Positions 18,573 through 26,420 of a DNA stretch of 64,000 bases are shown here, in pieces. Below the pieces are notes generated by a model. It saw only the letters and a list, made by a program, of their open reading frames with translations, did no database searches and had not been told where the DNA came from. The position numbers and the translations under genes were made by a program. The DNA comes from Sinorhizobium fredii USDA 257. GTDB lineage: Bacteria; Pseudomonadota; Alphaproteobacteria; Rhizobiales; Rhizobiaceae. Every line of letters starts with the position of its first letter. Position 1 is the first letter of the stretch. Location: the NCBI RefSeq assembly GCF_000265205.3, contig NC_018000.1, positions 1,426,001 to 1,490,000 of the forward strand, written 5' to 3'.

Positions 18573-19043
18573 CACCCATTCGAAGCTGCTTTTCCAAAGC
18601 TCCGCCGGAATCTCCTTCGCCAAGGTTTCGGCAAGATCGGACAGCCGGACGCTGCGGAGCTTTTCGCGCCATGCTTCGTCGGCCTCCCACATCACACGCG
18701 CCACCGCGCAAGGCGCGCTTTCGCAATAGTCTTGCGGGCGGCACGGGTTGTTTGCCCGGATATTGTTGCAGACGAAGGTGCGTGCCTTGCCCTCCACCGC
18801 CTCGACGATATCGAGGAATGTCAGCTCGGCCGGTGTCCTGGCCAGGCGATAGCCACCCGAGGGACCCAGCGTCGTATGGACAAGCCCCGCCTGCGACAGG
18901 CTCTGCAGAGCCTTGGACAGATATTCCTTCGGCACACCATGAAACTCGGCAAGCGCCTTGGTCGACAGATAGCGGCCCTCGGGCAGGCCGGCGAGGATAG
19001 CGCAGCAATGCAGTGCCCATTCCACTTGGCTTTTCAGTATCAT
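18555..19043 (-). CDS. Rrf2 family transcriptional regulator
   Basis: A 162-residue regulator. The N-terminal winged HTH (about residues 1-65) includes YLSTKALAEFHGVPKEYLSK and GLVHTTLGPSGGYRLAR. Conserved cysteines follow in FVCNNIRANNPCRPQDYC and SAPC (about 91-116), the spacing region where Rrf2 proteins such as IscR and NsrR hold an Fe-S cluster. It may therefore sense redox state, nitric oxide or iron. It is convergent with mscS. A palindrome at 19079-19093 sits 36-50 bases before its start, so autoregulation is likely, and the same motif precedes the AhpD-like gene at 15603. Confidence 0.92.
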   Translation of the reverse strand: MILKSQVEWALHCCAILAGLPEGRYLSTKALAEFHGVPKEYLSKALQSLSQAGLVHTTLGPSGGYRLARTPAELTFLDIVEAVEGKARTFVCNNIRANNPCRPQDYCESAPCAVARVMWEADEAWREKLRSVRLSDLAETLAKEIPAELWKSSFEWVLERAG

Positions 19044-19078
19044 AGATGCATTACCGGATCATGCGGAACAGCTATTAC

Positions 19079-19093
19079 GGATAACAGATATCC
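19079..19093. promoter_or_regulatory. GGATAA-CAG-ATATCC palindrome upstream of the Rrf2 gene
   Basis: A near-perfect 6-3-6 inverted repeat located 36-50 bases upstream of the Rrf2 start. It matches the two palindromes at 15551-15584 in sequence and spacing. It is a plausible autoregulatory Rrf2 operator, but this is inference. Confidence 0.45.
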
Positions 19094-19433
19094 CTATTTG
19101 TCGATTGTGTAAACACGCTCTACGCATATCATAGGTTGCATTCGGTCCACGCATGCTGAGCGGCAAATACGGCTCCAGGCAAAGCGGAGACGTTGATGAA
19201 GCGACACTCGGAAAATGACGGGGCGTTGAAGCCCAAGAGTTCGAGGCTCTACCCACCGCCCTTTCCACCCCGAACGTCCTTTCGAGCGACGGTTCGGCGT
19301 TTGCCGAATTTCGATCGGGTGACCGAGGAGCGCTTGATTGGACGAGGTCTGCGGACTTACCTTGAACGTTCCACGAGCCTGCCCCAGCGCGCAGCCGAGG
19401 TGGAAGGCTCGGCGAGACAGAGGGAGGTTCATC
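19094..19433. other. Non-coding region between the Rrf2 and cupin genes
   Basis: About 340 bases between divergent genes. It should contain the promoter of the cupin gene at 19434, but I do not see a clear consensus promoter. No supported coding frame or RNA is visible. Confidence 0.4.
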
Positions 19434-19904
19434 ATGAGAATTGCATTTCTAGTTGCAGTCGGCTGGATCGGATCCTCCGGGATCGCCTCCTTTGCTTCGG
19501 CAGAGGATGCGCACACGCTGGTCACTCCCGATGACGCCAAGTGGGCCCCGGCCCCCAAAATGCTTCCTGCCGGAGCAGAAACAGCGGTCTTGTTCGGCGA
19601 CCCCACCAAGGAAGGTTTGTTTGCGCTTCGGCTCAAAGTGCCTTCGGGCTATGTGGTCGCACCGCACACGCATCCTGCGGATGAAGTGGTCACCGTCATA
19701 TCGGGGACCATCAAATTTGGAATGGGCGAAGCGGCCGATCGGAGCGCTGCCAAGGCACTGCCTGTAGGAAGTTTCTTCGCATTGCCGCCCGGCATGGCGC
19801 ATTTCGCTTACTTCGACGAAGAGACTGTCGTCCAAATTACCACCAATGGCCCGTGGGGCATCAAATATGTCAGTCCGGCGGACGATCCTCAAAAGTCGCA
19901 ATAA
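19434..19904 (+). CDS. Secreted cupin-domain protein
   Basis: A 156-residue protein with an N-terminal signal sequence (MRIAFLVAVGWIGSSGIASF, cleaved near ASA). The cupin metal motif is VAPHTHPADEVVTVISGTIKFG at mid-protein, and a second histidine lies in LPPGMAHFAYFDE. It is periplasmic and probably metal-binding, with unknown substrate. The ATG at 19434 has AGGGAGG upstream; a longer in-frame start lacks this and would bury the signal peptide. It lies between the Rrf2 regulator and the AhpD/ECF41 pair. Confidence 0.87.
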   Translation: MRIAFLVAVGWIGSSGIASFASAEDAHTLVTPDDAKWAPAPKMLPAGAETAVLFGDPTKEGLFALRLKVPSGYVVAPHTHPADEVVTVISGTIKFGMGEAADRSAAKALPVGSFFALPPGMAHFAYFDEETVVQITTNGPWGIKYVSPADDPQKSQ

Positions 19905-20067
19905 CCAGTGGCGGCACGGTAGGCCAACTGCCCCGCCACCGCGCGGGCGCGGCATGACAGCGCCGTGCGTCATTTCGGACGCGGCCAAAGGAACTGACGG
20001 CAAAAACGATCTGTCACCGTTGCGAGGCTGCTGAGGGAGCAGTCAGCGGAGAAAAAATCGCCGTGCA

Positions 20068-20095
20068 TGTCACATTGGCCGGATCCTGTCTCGTC
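20068..20095 (+). promoter_or_regulatory. ECF41-type promoter before the AhpD-like gene
   Basis: TGTCACA at 20068-20074 and CGTC at 20092-20095 are separated by 17 bases, about 30 bases before the ATG of the carboxymuconolactone decarboxylase gene. The known ECF41 target promoter has a TGTCACA -35 and a CGTC -10 and typically drives exactly such a gene. This fits autoregulation of the two-gene operon by its own sigma factor. Confidence 0.65.
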
Positions 20096-20126
20096 ATGGT
20101 GTCGTAACCAACAAAGGAAAGCCACC

Positions 20127-20597
20127 ATGACCGCCAAACTTGATCCTTTGGCCGCTGCCCCTTCCCTCATGAAGAACTGGATGAGCACATCGATGGCCGT
20201 CGCTTCGAGCCTCGAGCCTACGCTTATCGAACTGGTCAAGATCCGCGCATCGCAGATCAACGCCTGCGCCAACTGCATCAACATGCACACGGCGGAGGCC
20301 CGTGCGAAGGGCGAGACCGAGCAGCGGATCTATCTGTTGTCGGCCTGGCGCGAGGCCCCGTGCTATACGGATCGCGAACGCGCCGCGCTCGGGTGGACAG
20401 AGGCCCTGACGCGGCTGTCGGAAGGACATACGCATCAAACAGCCTATCAGGCCCTGAAGGCGCATTTCACGGAGGAGGAGCAGGTGAAGCTCACGCTGAT
20501 GATCAATGTCATCAACGGCTGGAACCGCATCGCGGTCGGCTTCGGTCTGTGGGTCGATCCGGCAGCGGCAGCGGCCGCCGCCAAGGCGGTCGCCTGA
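20127..20597 (+). CDS. Carboxymuconolactone decarboxylase family protein (AhpD-like), ECF41 partner
   Basis: A 156-residue helical AhpD-type protein with the redox motif CANCINMH (about residues 50-57) in RASQINACANCINMH. The ATG at 20127 follows AAAGGAAAGCCACC; an upstream in-frame ATG is less likely. The stop overlaps the start of the ECF41 sigma gene (TGATG), so the two are coupled. ECF41 sigma factors are known to be encoded next to such proteins and to control them, and an ECF41-like promoter lies just upstream. It probably deals with hydroperoxides or related electrophiles. The substrate is unknown. Confidence 0.92.
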   Translation: MTAKLDPLAAAPSLMKNWMSTSMAVASSLEPTLIELVKIRASQINACANCINMHTAEARAKGETEQRIYLLSAWREAPCYTDRERAALGWTEALTRLSEGHTHQTAYQALKAHFTEEEQVKLTLMINVINGWNRIAVGFGLWVDPAAAAAAAKAVA

Positions 20598-21454
20598 TGG
20601 CGGGCGCCGGGCACGAAGATGCCGCACTGAGCTTCGATCCGCTGCGTCCGAAGCTCATGCGCGTCGCCTATCGTATGCTCGGCTCCGGCGCCGACGCCGA
20701 GGACATTGTGCAGGAGGCCTTCATCCGCTGGATGGGGGCCGACCGCGTTGCCGTGCGAGAGCCGGAGGCCTTCCTGCGTCGTACGGTGACTCGGCTCTGC
20801 CTCGATCAGCTGAAATCGGCACGGCGCCAGCGCGAGACTTATGTGGGGCCCTGGCTACCCGATCCCGTCGTCGAGGAAGAAGAAGACCAAGACGTCACGC
20901 TGCCGCTGATGCTGGCACTGGAGCGCCTCTCGCCGCTCGAGCGCGCGGCCTTCCTGCTGCATGACGTGTTCGGACTGGCATTCGAGGAGGTGGCGGCGAC
21001 CATCCAGCGCGACCCGGCTGCCTGCCGGCAGCTCGCCACCCGCGCGCGCACCCATGTCCGCGAGGCGCGACCTCGCTTCCGTGTCGAGAAGGAGCGTGGC
21101 ATCGAGCTCGCCAAGGCATTCTTCACCGCATCGCGCAGCGGAGACATGAAGGCGCTCGGTGCCATGCTGGCGGCCGATGTCAGCATCCATTCCGACGGCG
21201 GCGGCAAGCGCCCGGCGGCCATGCAGCCGGTCATCGGATTCGATGCGGTGATGAAGGTGCACGAATATCTGGCGGTTCTGTTTCAGAAGAACGGCTCGAA
21301 TCTGGTACGTGCCGGCTTTGTCAACGGACTGCCCGGTTTCGTCACGCTGGAAGCCGATGGTGAACTCCAGACGACGGCACTCGAAATCGAGGACGGAAAA
21401 GTCGCCGCGATCTATGTGGTGCGCAACCCCGACAAGCTCAGGCACCTGCACTAG
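20597..21454 (+). CDS. ECF41 family RNA polymerase sigma factor with SnoaL-like C-terminal domain
   Basis: A 285-residue sigma factor. Region 2 (about residues 10-75) contains AYRMLGSGADAEDIVQEAF and region 4 (about 110-160) contains LSPLERAAFLLHDVFGLAFEE. The C-terminal extension is a SnoaL-like domain (about 170-285), diagnostic of ECF41. All three group motifs are visible: a WLPDP version of WLPEP in the linker, DGGGK near 199 and NPDKL near the end. In this group the extension, not an anti-sigma factor, controls activity. It is translationally coupled to the AhpD-like gene. Confidence 0.93.
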   Translation: MAGAGHEDAALSFDPLRPKLMRVAYRMLGSGADAEDIVQEAFIRWMGADRVAVREPEAFLRRTVTRLCLDQLKSARRQRETYVGPWLPDPVVEEEEDQDVTLPLMLALERLSPLERAAFLLHDVFGLAFEEVAATIQRDPAACRQLATRARTHVREARPRFRVEKERGIELAKAFFTASRSGDMKALGAMLAADVSIHSDGGGKRPAAMQPVIGFDAVMKVHEYLAVLFQKNGSNLVRAGFVNGLPGFVTLEADGELQTTALEIEDGKVAAIYVVRNPDKLRHLH

Positions 21455-21503
21455 ATCATTTCATTATTTGAATGAATGAAGTGATCCAACCCTTTGAAAC
21501 TAC

Positions 21504-21550
21504 GCAATTCCAGACGGAGAACCGTTACACACTTTTCCTGGAATTGCTTT
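21504..21550 (-). repeat. Short intergenic palindromic repeat, copy B (inverted)
   Basis: In reverse orientation the element reads AAAGCAATTCCAGGAAAAGT, then GTGTAACGGTTCTCCGTCTGGAATTGC. It has the same core and end palindrome (GCAATTCC/GGAATTGC) as copies at 16897 and 31548. It lies between the ECF41 gene and the small XRE gene, and may serve as a transcription boundary. Confidence 0.65.
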
Positions 21551-21627
21551 AGGCTGTGGGGCGAGTTCAGAAGAACTGCGGGGAAACATGGACCCGGCCG
21601 ACGCATATCATCGGCCGGTCACTCAAA

Positions 21628-21876
21628 TCAAATTTCGGCAGGCAGGAAGTCCGAAACCGGCACCTGAAGGGCTATGGCGATTCGCTTCAGTTTTGCCGGA
21701 TTGTTGTCCATGCCGCTTTCAATTTCGCTAATTTCAGCATTGGCGAGACCACAGGTGACGGCGAGATCCTCGATGCTGTAGCCAACGGCTTCACGAGCGG
21801 CCCGGACGCGAGCGGCGATATCGCCGCCGAGTATGGCAGAGGCGCTGTGGCCAATGCTGGAGGGTGAAATGGACAT
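21628..21876 (-). CDS. XRE/Cro-like helix-turn-helix protein (82 residues)
   Basis: A small DNA-binding protein in which the HTH fills most of the length: ARVRAAREAVGYSIEDLAVTCGLANAEISEIESG at about residues 22-55, followed by KLKRIAIALQVPVSDFLPAE, the standard cro/CI end. The ATG at 21876 follows AGAAGGAGACATTT. A longer in-frame start exists but lacks a ribosome site. No partner toxin or operon mate is adjacent, so it is a stand-alone regulator. Its targets are unknown. Confidence 0.85.
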   Translation of the reverse strand: MSISPSSIGHSASAILGGDIAARVRAAREAVGYSIEDLAVTCGLANAEISEIESGMDNNPAKLKRIAIALQVPVSDFLPAEI

Positions 21877-22443
21877 AAATGTCTCCTTCTCTTGGCATGA
21901 AATTCTAGCGAATTCGCGGTTGAGTGCGGGTGACACGCGCCTTGGGACAAGCGGTAACGTTTTATGTCAATGTTGTAACATGAACAAGCCGAAATGACCG
22001 GTGCTGCTACGATTGCGCTCCCAAGGCGATCACAGTAGCGATGCCGCGCACCCCCAATAGGCAGCAAAACCTGTTTCCATGGGGGCCGGTTGCCCGTAAA
22101 CTGGCTGCATGGTTGTTACTGATTTGGCTGCATTTCAGCACCTACGGATATTCAGTCGTATTTTTGCCTTGAACGGGCTGCCGCCCGCCCCTGAATGCGG
22201 GCATTTGATCGGCAGTCTCCGACCGTCCCGACTTTTACAGGATGTGCAATTGCCGACGATCCTGGAGCGGGGCATTGACCTCGTTGATTCGGTATCGCTG
22301 CGAGCCTGCGTCCACTGCAGGACCGACCGAGATCGCAAAAACCCTGAACCGTCTGTTGGTGCGTCGTGCTTGCCGATCAGTCCGGCGTACCGACCGTCGG
22401 GTTAGGCCCGACAGGCTGTGCCCCTCGAAGGGAGGAACTGACG
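21877..22443. other. Non-coding stretch upstream of the SbmA/YddA-like gene
   Basis: About 570 bases without a convincing gene. It should hold divergent promoters for the XRE gene and the ABC protein gene. Several short open frames exist but have no ribosome sites and odd residue composition. No RNA element was recognised. Confidence 0.4.
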
Positions 22444-24264
22444 ATGAAGAAACCGCCCGGCAAGAAGACCGCGCCCCGATCGCCGGCCGCACCGCCAGAG
22501 GGCAGCAGCATCTGGCAGCAGTTCGACATGATGCGGCGTGCCTTCGTCGCCTCGCCGCTTCTGAAGCCGATCCTGTGGCTGACGGCCGGCAGCTTCACCG
22601 TCATCGTCGTCACCGCGATCGGGCAGATCATCCTCAACCGCTGGTACAGGCCTTTCTTCGACGCGATCGAACGGCGCGACCTCAATGCCTTTTTCTATCA
22701 ACTCATGCTGTTCCTCGTCATTGCCGGCGTTCTCCTGGTGTTCAACGTCACCCAACAGTGGCTCAACCAGATGGTGCGCCTGAAGCTGCGTGAAGGATTG
22801 ACATTGGACCTGATCGGCCAATGGATGCGGCCGCGGCGCGCCTTTCGGCTCGCAAATGCGGGCACAATCGGCGTCAATCCCGATCAGCGAATGCAGGAGG
22901 ACGCCGGCCACCTCGCCGATCTCACTACCAGCCTCGGCTTCGGCCTTCTGCAATCGTCGATCTTGCTCATCTCCTTCGTCGGCGTCCTGTGGTCGCTCTC
23001 AGCCGGCTTCGCCTTCCAGATCGGCGACAGATCCCTGGAGATCCCCGGCTACATGGTCTGGGCGGCGATCCTCTACGCCGGCTCGGCCTCCTGGCTGAGC
23101 TGGCTGGTCGGACGCCCCCTGATCCACTTGAACGGCGAGCGCTATGCGCGGGAGGCCGATCTGCGCTTCTCGATGATGCACGCCAACGAGCATATCGACG
23201 GCATTTCGCTTGCGGGCGGCGAGGCGGGAGAGCGCCGGCGGCTGGAACTCGATCTCGCCGCGGTGCTCAGCGCCATGCGCAACATATTCCGCGCCGAAAT
23301 CAACCTTGGCTGGGTTCAGGACGGCTATGGCTGGGTCACGGTCGTGGCGCCCATCCTCGTCGCCGCGCCCGTCTATTTCGCCGGGAACATCAGCTTCGGC
23401 GGCCTGATGATGGCGGTCGGCGCCTTCAACCAGGTCCACACGTCGCTCAAATGGTTCGTCGCCAATGTCAGTGCCATCACCGACTGGCGGGCAACACTGC
23501 TGCGCGTCGCCGCCTTCCGCCGCGCGCTGATCGTGGCGGACACCCTGCACGACAAGGAAAAGCGGATAGAATTCGTCGAAAACGACAGAGGCAGCCTGAC
23601 ATTCGACAATCTCGAGGTGGTCTCGCCGTCGGGACGAACGAGGCTCGCCGAGCCCCATATCGAGATCGCCGTCGGGCAGCGCGTCATCATCAGCGGCGAT
23701 CCACGCGCGGGCAAGACATTGCTCTTCCGGGCCCTTGCCGGTCTCTGGCCTTGGGGCAGCGGACGCGTCGGTCTGCCCGCCGACGATGACGTCGCCTTCA
23801 TACCGCGCGACCCCTATTTCCCGCGCGGCCGGCTGCGCAATGCGCTGGCCTACCCTCGCCCCGAAGGCTTTGCCGACTCGGAGATTGTCGCCGCCCTCTC
23901 GAAAGTCGGTCTCGACCATCTTGCGACATCGCTCGACCGCGAGGCCAGGTGGGAGCGCGAACTCAGCGACGACGATCAGCGCCTCTTGGCTTTCGCTCGG
24001 CTGCTCCTGCAACGGCCGCGCTGGGTAATCATCGATGAAGCGCTCGAGACCATGGACAGCGATGCACTGAAGCTGGCGCTGTCGATCTTCGAGACCGACC
24101 TCAAGGAAACGGCAGTCGTCAAGATCGGCCGCACGCCACGCAATGGCGCGCTGTTCTCACGCGTCATCCATCTCGTCAAGGATGCCGAAGGCCCGGCGTT
24201 GAAACCGGTCCCCCTCGACGCAGGCGTGCCAGAGTTGGAAATGGCGGGGTCGAGCGCGCCTTGA
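22444..24264 (+). CDS. ABC transporter with fused membrane and ATPase domains (SbmA/BacA-YddA type)
   Basis: A 606-residue half transporter. Residues about 25-330 form the SbmA/BacA-like membrane domain with several helices (ILWLTAGSFTVIVVTAIGQI) and the conserved NPDQRMQEDAGHLADL region. Residues about 390-590 form an ABC domain of the YddA/ABCD kind, with Walker A GDPRAGKT, Walker B WVIIDEALETMD and a degenerate signature LSDDDQRLLAFARLLL. Relatives import peptides or cofactors such as vitamin B12; BacA-like proteins matter in nodulation, but this protein has its own ATPase. GGGAGGAACTGACG precedes the ATG. The cargo is unknown. Confidence 0.9.
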   Translation: MKKPPGKKTAPRSPAAPPEGSSIWQQFDMMRRAFVASPLLKPILWLTAGSFTVIVVTAIGQIILNRWYRPFFDAIERRDLNAFFYQLMLFLVIAGVLLVFNVTQQWLNQMVRLKLREGLTLDLIGQWMRPRRAFRLANAGTIGVNPDQRMQEDAGHLADLTTSLGFGLLQSSILLISFVGVLWSLSAGFAFQIGDRSLEIPGYMVWAAILYAGSASWLSWLVGRPLIHLNGERYAREADLRFSMMHANEHIDGISLAGGEAGERRRLELDLAAVLSAMRNIFRAEINLGWVQDGYGWVTVVAPILVAAPVYFAGNISFGGLMMAVGAFNQVHTSLKWFVANVSAITDWRATLLRVAAFRRALIVADTLHDKEKRIEFVENDRGSLTFDNLEVVSPSGRTRLAEPHIEIAVGQRVIISGDPRAGKTLLFRALAGLWPWGSGRVGLPADDDVAFIPRDPYFPRGRLRNALAYPRPEGFADSEIVAALSKVGLDHLATSLDREARWERELSDDDQRLLAFARLLLQRPRWVIIDEALETMDSDALKLALSIFETDLKETAVVKIGRTPRNGALFSRVIHLVKDAEGPALKPVPLDAGVPELEMAGSSAP

Positions 24265-24274
24265 TTGCTCGCGG

Positions 24275-25012
24275 CTACACGCCGCGCCTGTTGCCCCAGA
24301 TCAGCACGTGCAGTTGCGGCAGCACGCGCGCCTCGAACCATTTGTCCGCGATGACCTTCTCGACCAGCCAGCGCATCCGCTCCGTCACGCCCTCGATGTC
24401 GATCGGCGCATCATCGTCATCCGGCGGTGGCGGTGTGTGGTTGCCCGGCTGCAGATAAATCGGCAATTGCGGATGGCGGGCCGCCGCCGCCCGTGCATAG
24501 GCGTAATCGGCCTCGTCGAAGACGACGATCTTAATCACTGTCTGCGGCTTGCCCCCAACCATCCGAAGACAGGCGTCGAATGCCTCCCAATCCGTCTCCA
24601 TGCCGCTCGAGGGCGGTTTCGGGCTCAACACCAGCATGTCGAGTTCGGCGAACCAGTCGCGGGCGACCGAGCCTTGTGTCTCCAGGGCGAAACGGTAGCC
24701 TTCCCGATGACCGCGGGCGATCAGCTCCCCGAACGGCTGGATCGCCGGATTGCCGCCGGAAAGCGACACCGTCAAAGGCATGCCTCCGGAAAGCCGGGTG
24801 ACTTCGCTCCAGACTTCCTCTGTCGTCATCGACCCCCACTCATCGCGATACGCGCTGTCGACGGCGTGCAGGCTATCGCACCAGGAACAGCGGTAATCAC
24901 AGCCGCCGGTGCGGACGAATACCGTCGGCAGGCCGATCAGCGCGCCCTCGCCCTGGATCGTCGGGCCGAAGATCTCGCTGACGCGGATCTCGGCGGGTCG
25001 CATGCCGGTCAT
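24275..25012 (-). CDS. queE: 7-carboxy-7-deazaguanine synthase QueE
   Basis: A radical-SAM enzyme that converts carboxytetrahydropterin to 7-carboxy-7-deazaguanine in queuosine/preQ0 synthesis. It is 245 residues long. The cluster motif is CDYRCSWCD (CxxxCxxC) at about residues 33-41, preceded by [13 protein letters not shown], the family's substrate loop. [12 protein letters not shown] segment follows. Start [11 protein letters not shown] at 25012 overlaps the queD stop (ATGA). It is the last gene of the minus-strand queC-queD-queE operon under a preQ1-type riboswitch. Confidence 0.94.
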   Translation of the reverse strand: MTGMRPAEIRVSEIFGPTIQGEGALIGLPTVFVRTGGCDYRCSWCDSLHAVDSAYRDEWGSMTTEEVWSEVTRLSGGMPLTVSLSGGNPAIQPFGELIARGHREGYRFALETQGSVARDWFAELDMLVLSPKPPSSGMETDWEAFDACLRMVGGKPQTVIKIVVFDEADYAYARAAAARHPQLPIYLQPGNHTPPPPDDDDAPIDIEGVTERMRWLVEKVIADKWFEARVLPQLHVLIWGNRRGV

Positions 25013-25365
25013 GGCCGATATTCCGCCCAGGTCTTCGCCGTCTCGCTGACCCGCACCGCCGTCGTCTCCGGCAGCCGCGCCTTGCACCATTCATAGAAAT
25101 GCTGCGCCAGGCATTCCGCCGTCACCCGGTCATGACCGAGCACGTCGTTCAGGTGGCGGTGGTCGAAGGCCTCGTCGATATAGTGCTTCAGCGGGGCAAG
25201 CTCGTGATAGTCGCGCACGAAGCCGTGCTCGTTGAGCGTTGCGGCCGAAAGCTCCACTTCGACGACATAGTTGTGCCCGTGCAGCCTTGCGCACTGATGC
25301 TCGGGCGGCAGGCTCTTCAACTGGTGCGAGGCGGAGAAGTGGAATTCCTTGGTGATGCGGAACAT
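25009..25365 (-). CDS. queD: 6-carboxy-5,6,7,8-tetrahydropterin synthase QueD
   Basis: A 118-residue PTPS-fold enzyme that makes 6-carboxytetrahydropterin from dihydroneopterin triphosphate. Zinc-binding histidines are in HFSASHQL (near residue 10) and [14 protein letters not shown] (about 27-40). The catalytic cysteine is in HQCARLHGH, and DHRHLND is near residue 70. It overlaps queE by four bases and abuts queC (its start base coincides with the queC stop region), so the three are translated as a unit. Confidence 0.94.
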   Translation of the reverse strand: MFRITKEFHFSASHQLKSLPPEHQCARLHGHNYVVEVELSAATLNEHGFVRDYHELAPLKHYIDEAFDHRHLNDVLGHDRVTAECLAQHFYEWCKARLPETTAVRVSETAKTWAEYRP

Positions 25366-26075
25366 CAGCTCACCTCCTCGGCGGCGAAGGCGCGCGTGGC
25401 CGCGACCCAGAAATCCGGATCCTCATATTCTGTCGGGTCGGCGACGCCGGCGAGGTGAAAAGCTTCCCGCCGCTCGACGCAGGTGCCGCAGCGGCCGCAA
25501 TGGCGCGTGCCGCCTTTATAGCAGGACCAGGTCTCGGCAAAGGGCGTGCCGTGTTTCGCGCCGTCAGCGACAATGTCGGCCTTCGATACGTTGACATAGG
25601 GCGTGTGGAGGGTGACGTCGGCATATCCTTCCAGCGCATGATTCTGCATTGTCTGGAAGGCATTGATGAAGCCCGGCCGACAGTCGGGATAGATGAAGTG
25701 GTCGCCGCCATGCACGGCGGCCGCGACCGCATCGGCCTTGCGGGCCGCCGCGACGCCGAAGGCGATCGCCAGCATGATCGCGTTGCGGTTCGGCACGACC
25801 GTCGCCTTCATCATCTCTTCCGCATAATGGCCGTCCGGCACATCGACGTCGTCGGTCAGTGCCGAACCGGTCAGATGGCGGCCGATCTCGCGAATGTCGA
25901 TGATCTGGTGCGGCACGCCGAGGCGCTCGGCACAGGCGGCGGCGAAGTCCAGTTCCTTGCGGTGCCGCTGGCCGTAGTCGAACGACAGCAGGCCGAGAAG
26001 CTCATCTTCCGCCGCGATCCTGTGCGCAAGCGAAACGGAGTCCAATCCGCCGGAGCAGATTACGATGGTTTTCAT
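25365..26075 (-). CDS. queC: 7-cyano-7-deazaguanine synthase QueC
   Basis: A 236-residue ATP-dependent enzyme that turns 7-carboxy-7-deazaguanine into preQ0. The PP-loop is CSGGLDSVSLA at about residues 7-17. The zinc site is SCYKGGTRHCGRCGTC with four cysteines near 188-204. The ATG at 26075 gives the standard MKTIVICSGG start. The AAGGA ribosome site eight bases upstream lies inside a preQ1-I-like aptamer, so the whole operon should be shut down when preQ1 is plentiful. Longer in-frame starts run through the aptamer and are rejected. Confidence 0.95.
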   Translation of the reverse strand: MKTIVICSGGLDSVSLAHRIAAEDELLGLLSFDYGQRHRKELDFAAACAERLGVPHQIIDIREIGRHLTGSALTDDVDVPDGHYAEEMMKATVVPNRNAIMLAIAFGVAAARKADAVAAAVHGGDHFIYPDCRPGFINAFQTMQNHALEGYADVTLHTPYVNVSKADIVADGAKHGTPFAETWSCYKGGTRHCGRCGTCVERREAFHLAGVADPTEYEDPDFWVAATRAFAAEEVS

Positions 26076-26083
26076 GACAGGTG

Positions 26084-26116
26084 TCCTTGTTTTGACCGGG
26101 TAGGCTGCGACCGGAG
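26084..26116 (-). promoter_or_regulatory. preQ1-I riboswitch upstream of queC
   Basis: On the minus strand the leader reads CTCCGG, then TCGCAGCCTAC, then CCGG and TCAAAACAAGGA. This gives a short P1 stem (CCGG/CCGG), an L1 loop with UCGCAG and a C directly before the 3' strand, and an A-rich tail ending AAAACAAGG. The tail and loop closely match the class I preQ1 aptamer of Thermoanaerobacter tengcongensis as I remember it. The tail carries the queC ribosome site, implying translational control by preQ1. Confidence 0.75.
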
Positions 26117-26420
26117 TGTTACCTGCCGGCCTTTTAGAGCCTTTCATGCCCAAATGAAAGGGATGTTTGGAAAGACACAAAGGTTGTCACTGCTCCCCTG
26201 AAATTGGACAATCACCAATGAGTGCAGTGATACTGAGCGAGGCCCGAGACCTTTCCCCAGGCTGCTTCGTTCTTCTGCTACACAGGCGACAATCAGCGAT
26301 TGCTTGGCTATAGTTGCCCTCGACTGATGGACACAGGCGCTGCCACGCCACGTCCGCGAGGCACGTTAAGGTCGTTGTCGCATATCGAGTTTTTGCGTCG
26401 TTCGGATGTATGGGAGGTAT
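26117..26420. other. Divergent promoter region between queC and the glycosyltransferase gene
   Basis: About 300 bases with no supported gene. They must contain the que operon promoter on the minus strand and the promoter of the gene at 26421. No clear operator was found. Confidence 0.4.
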
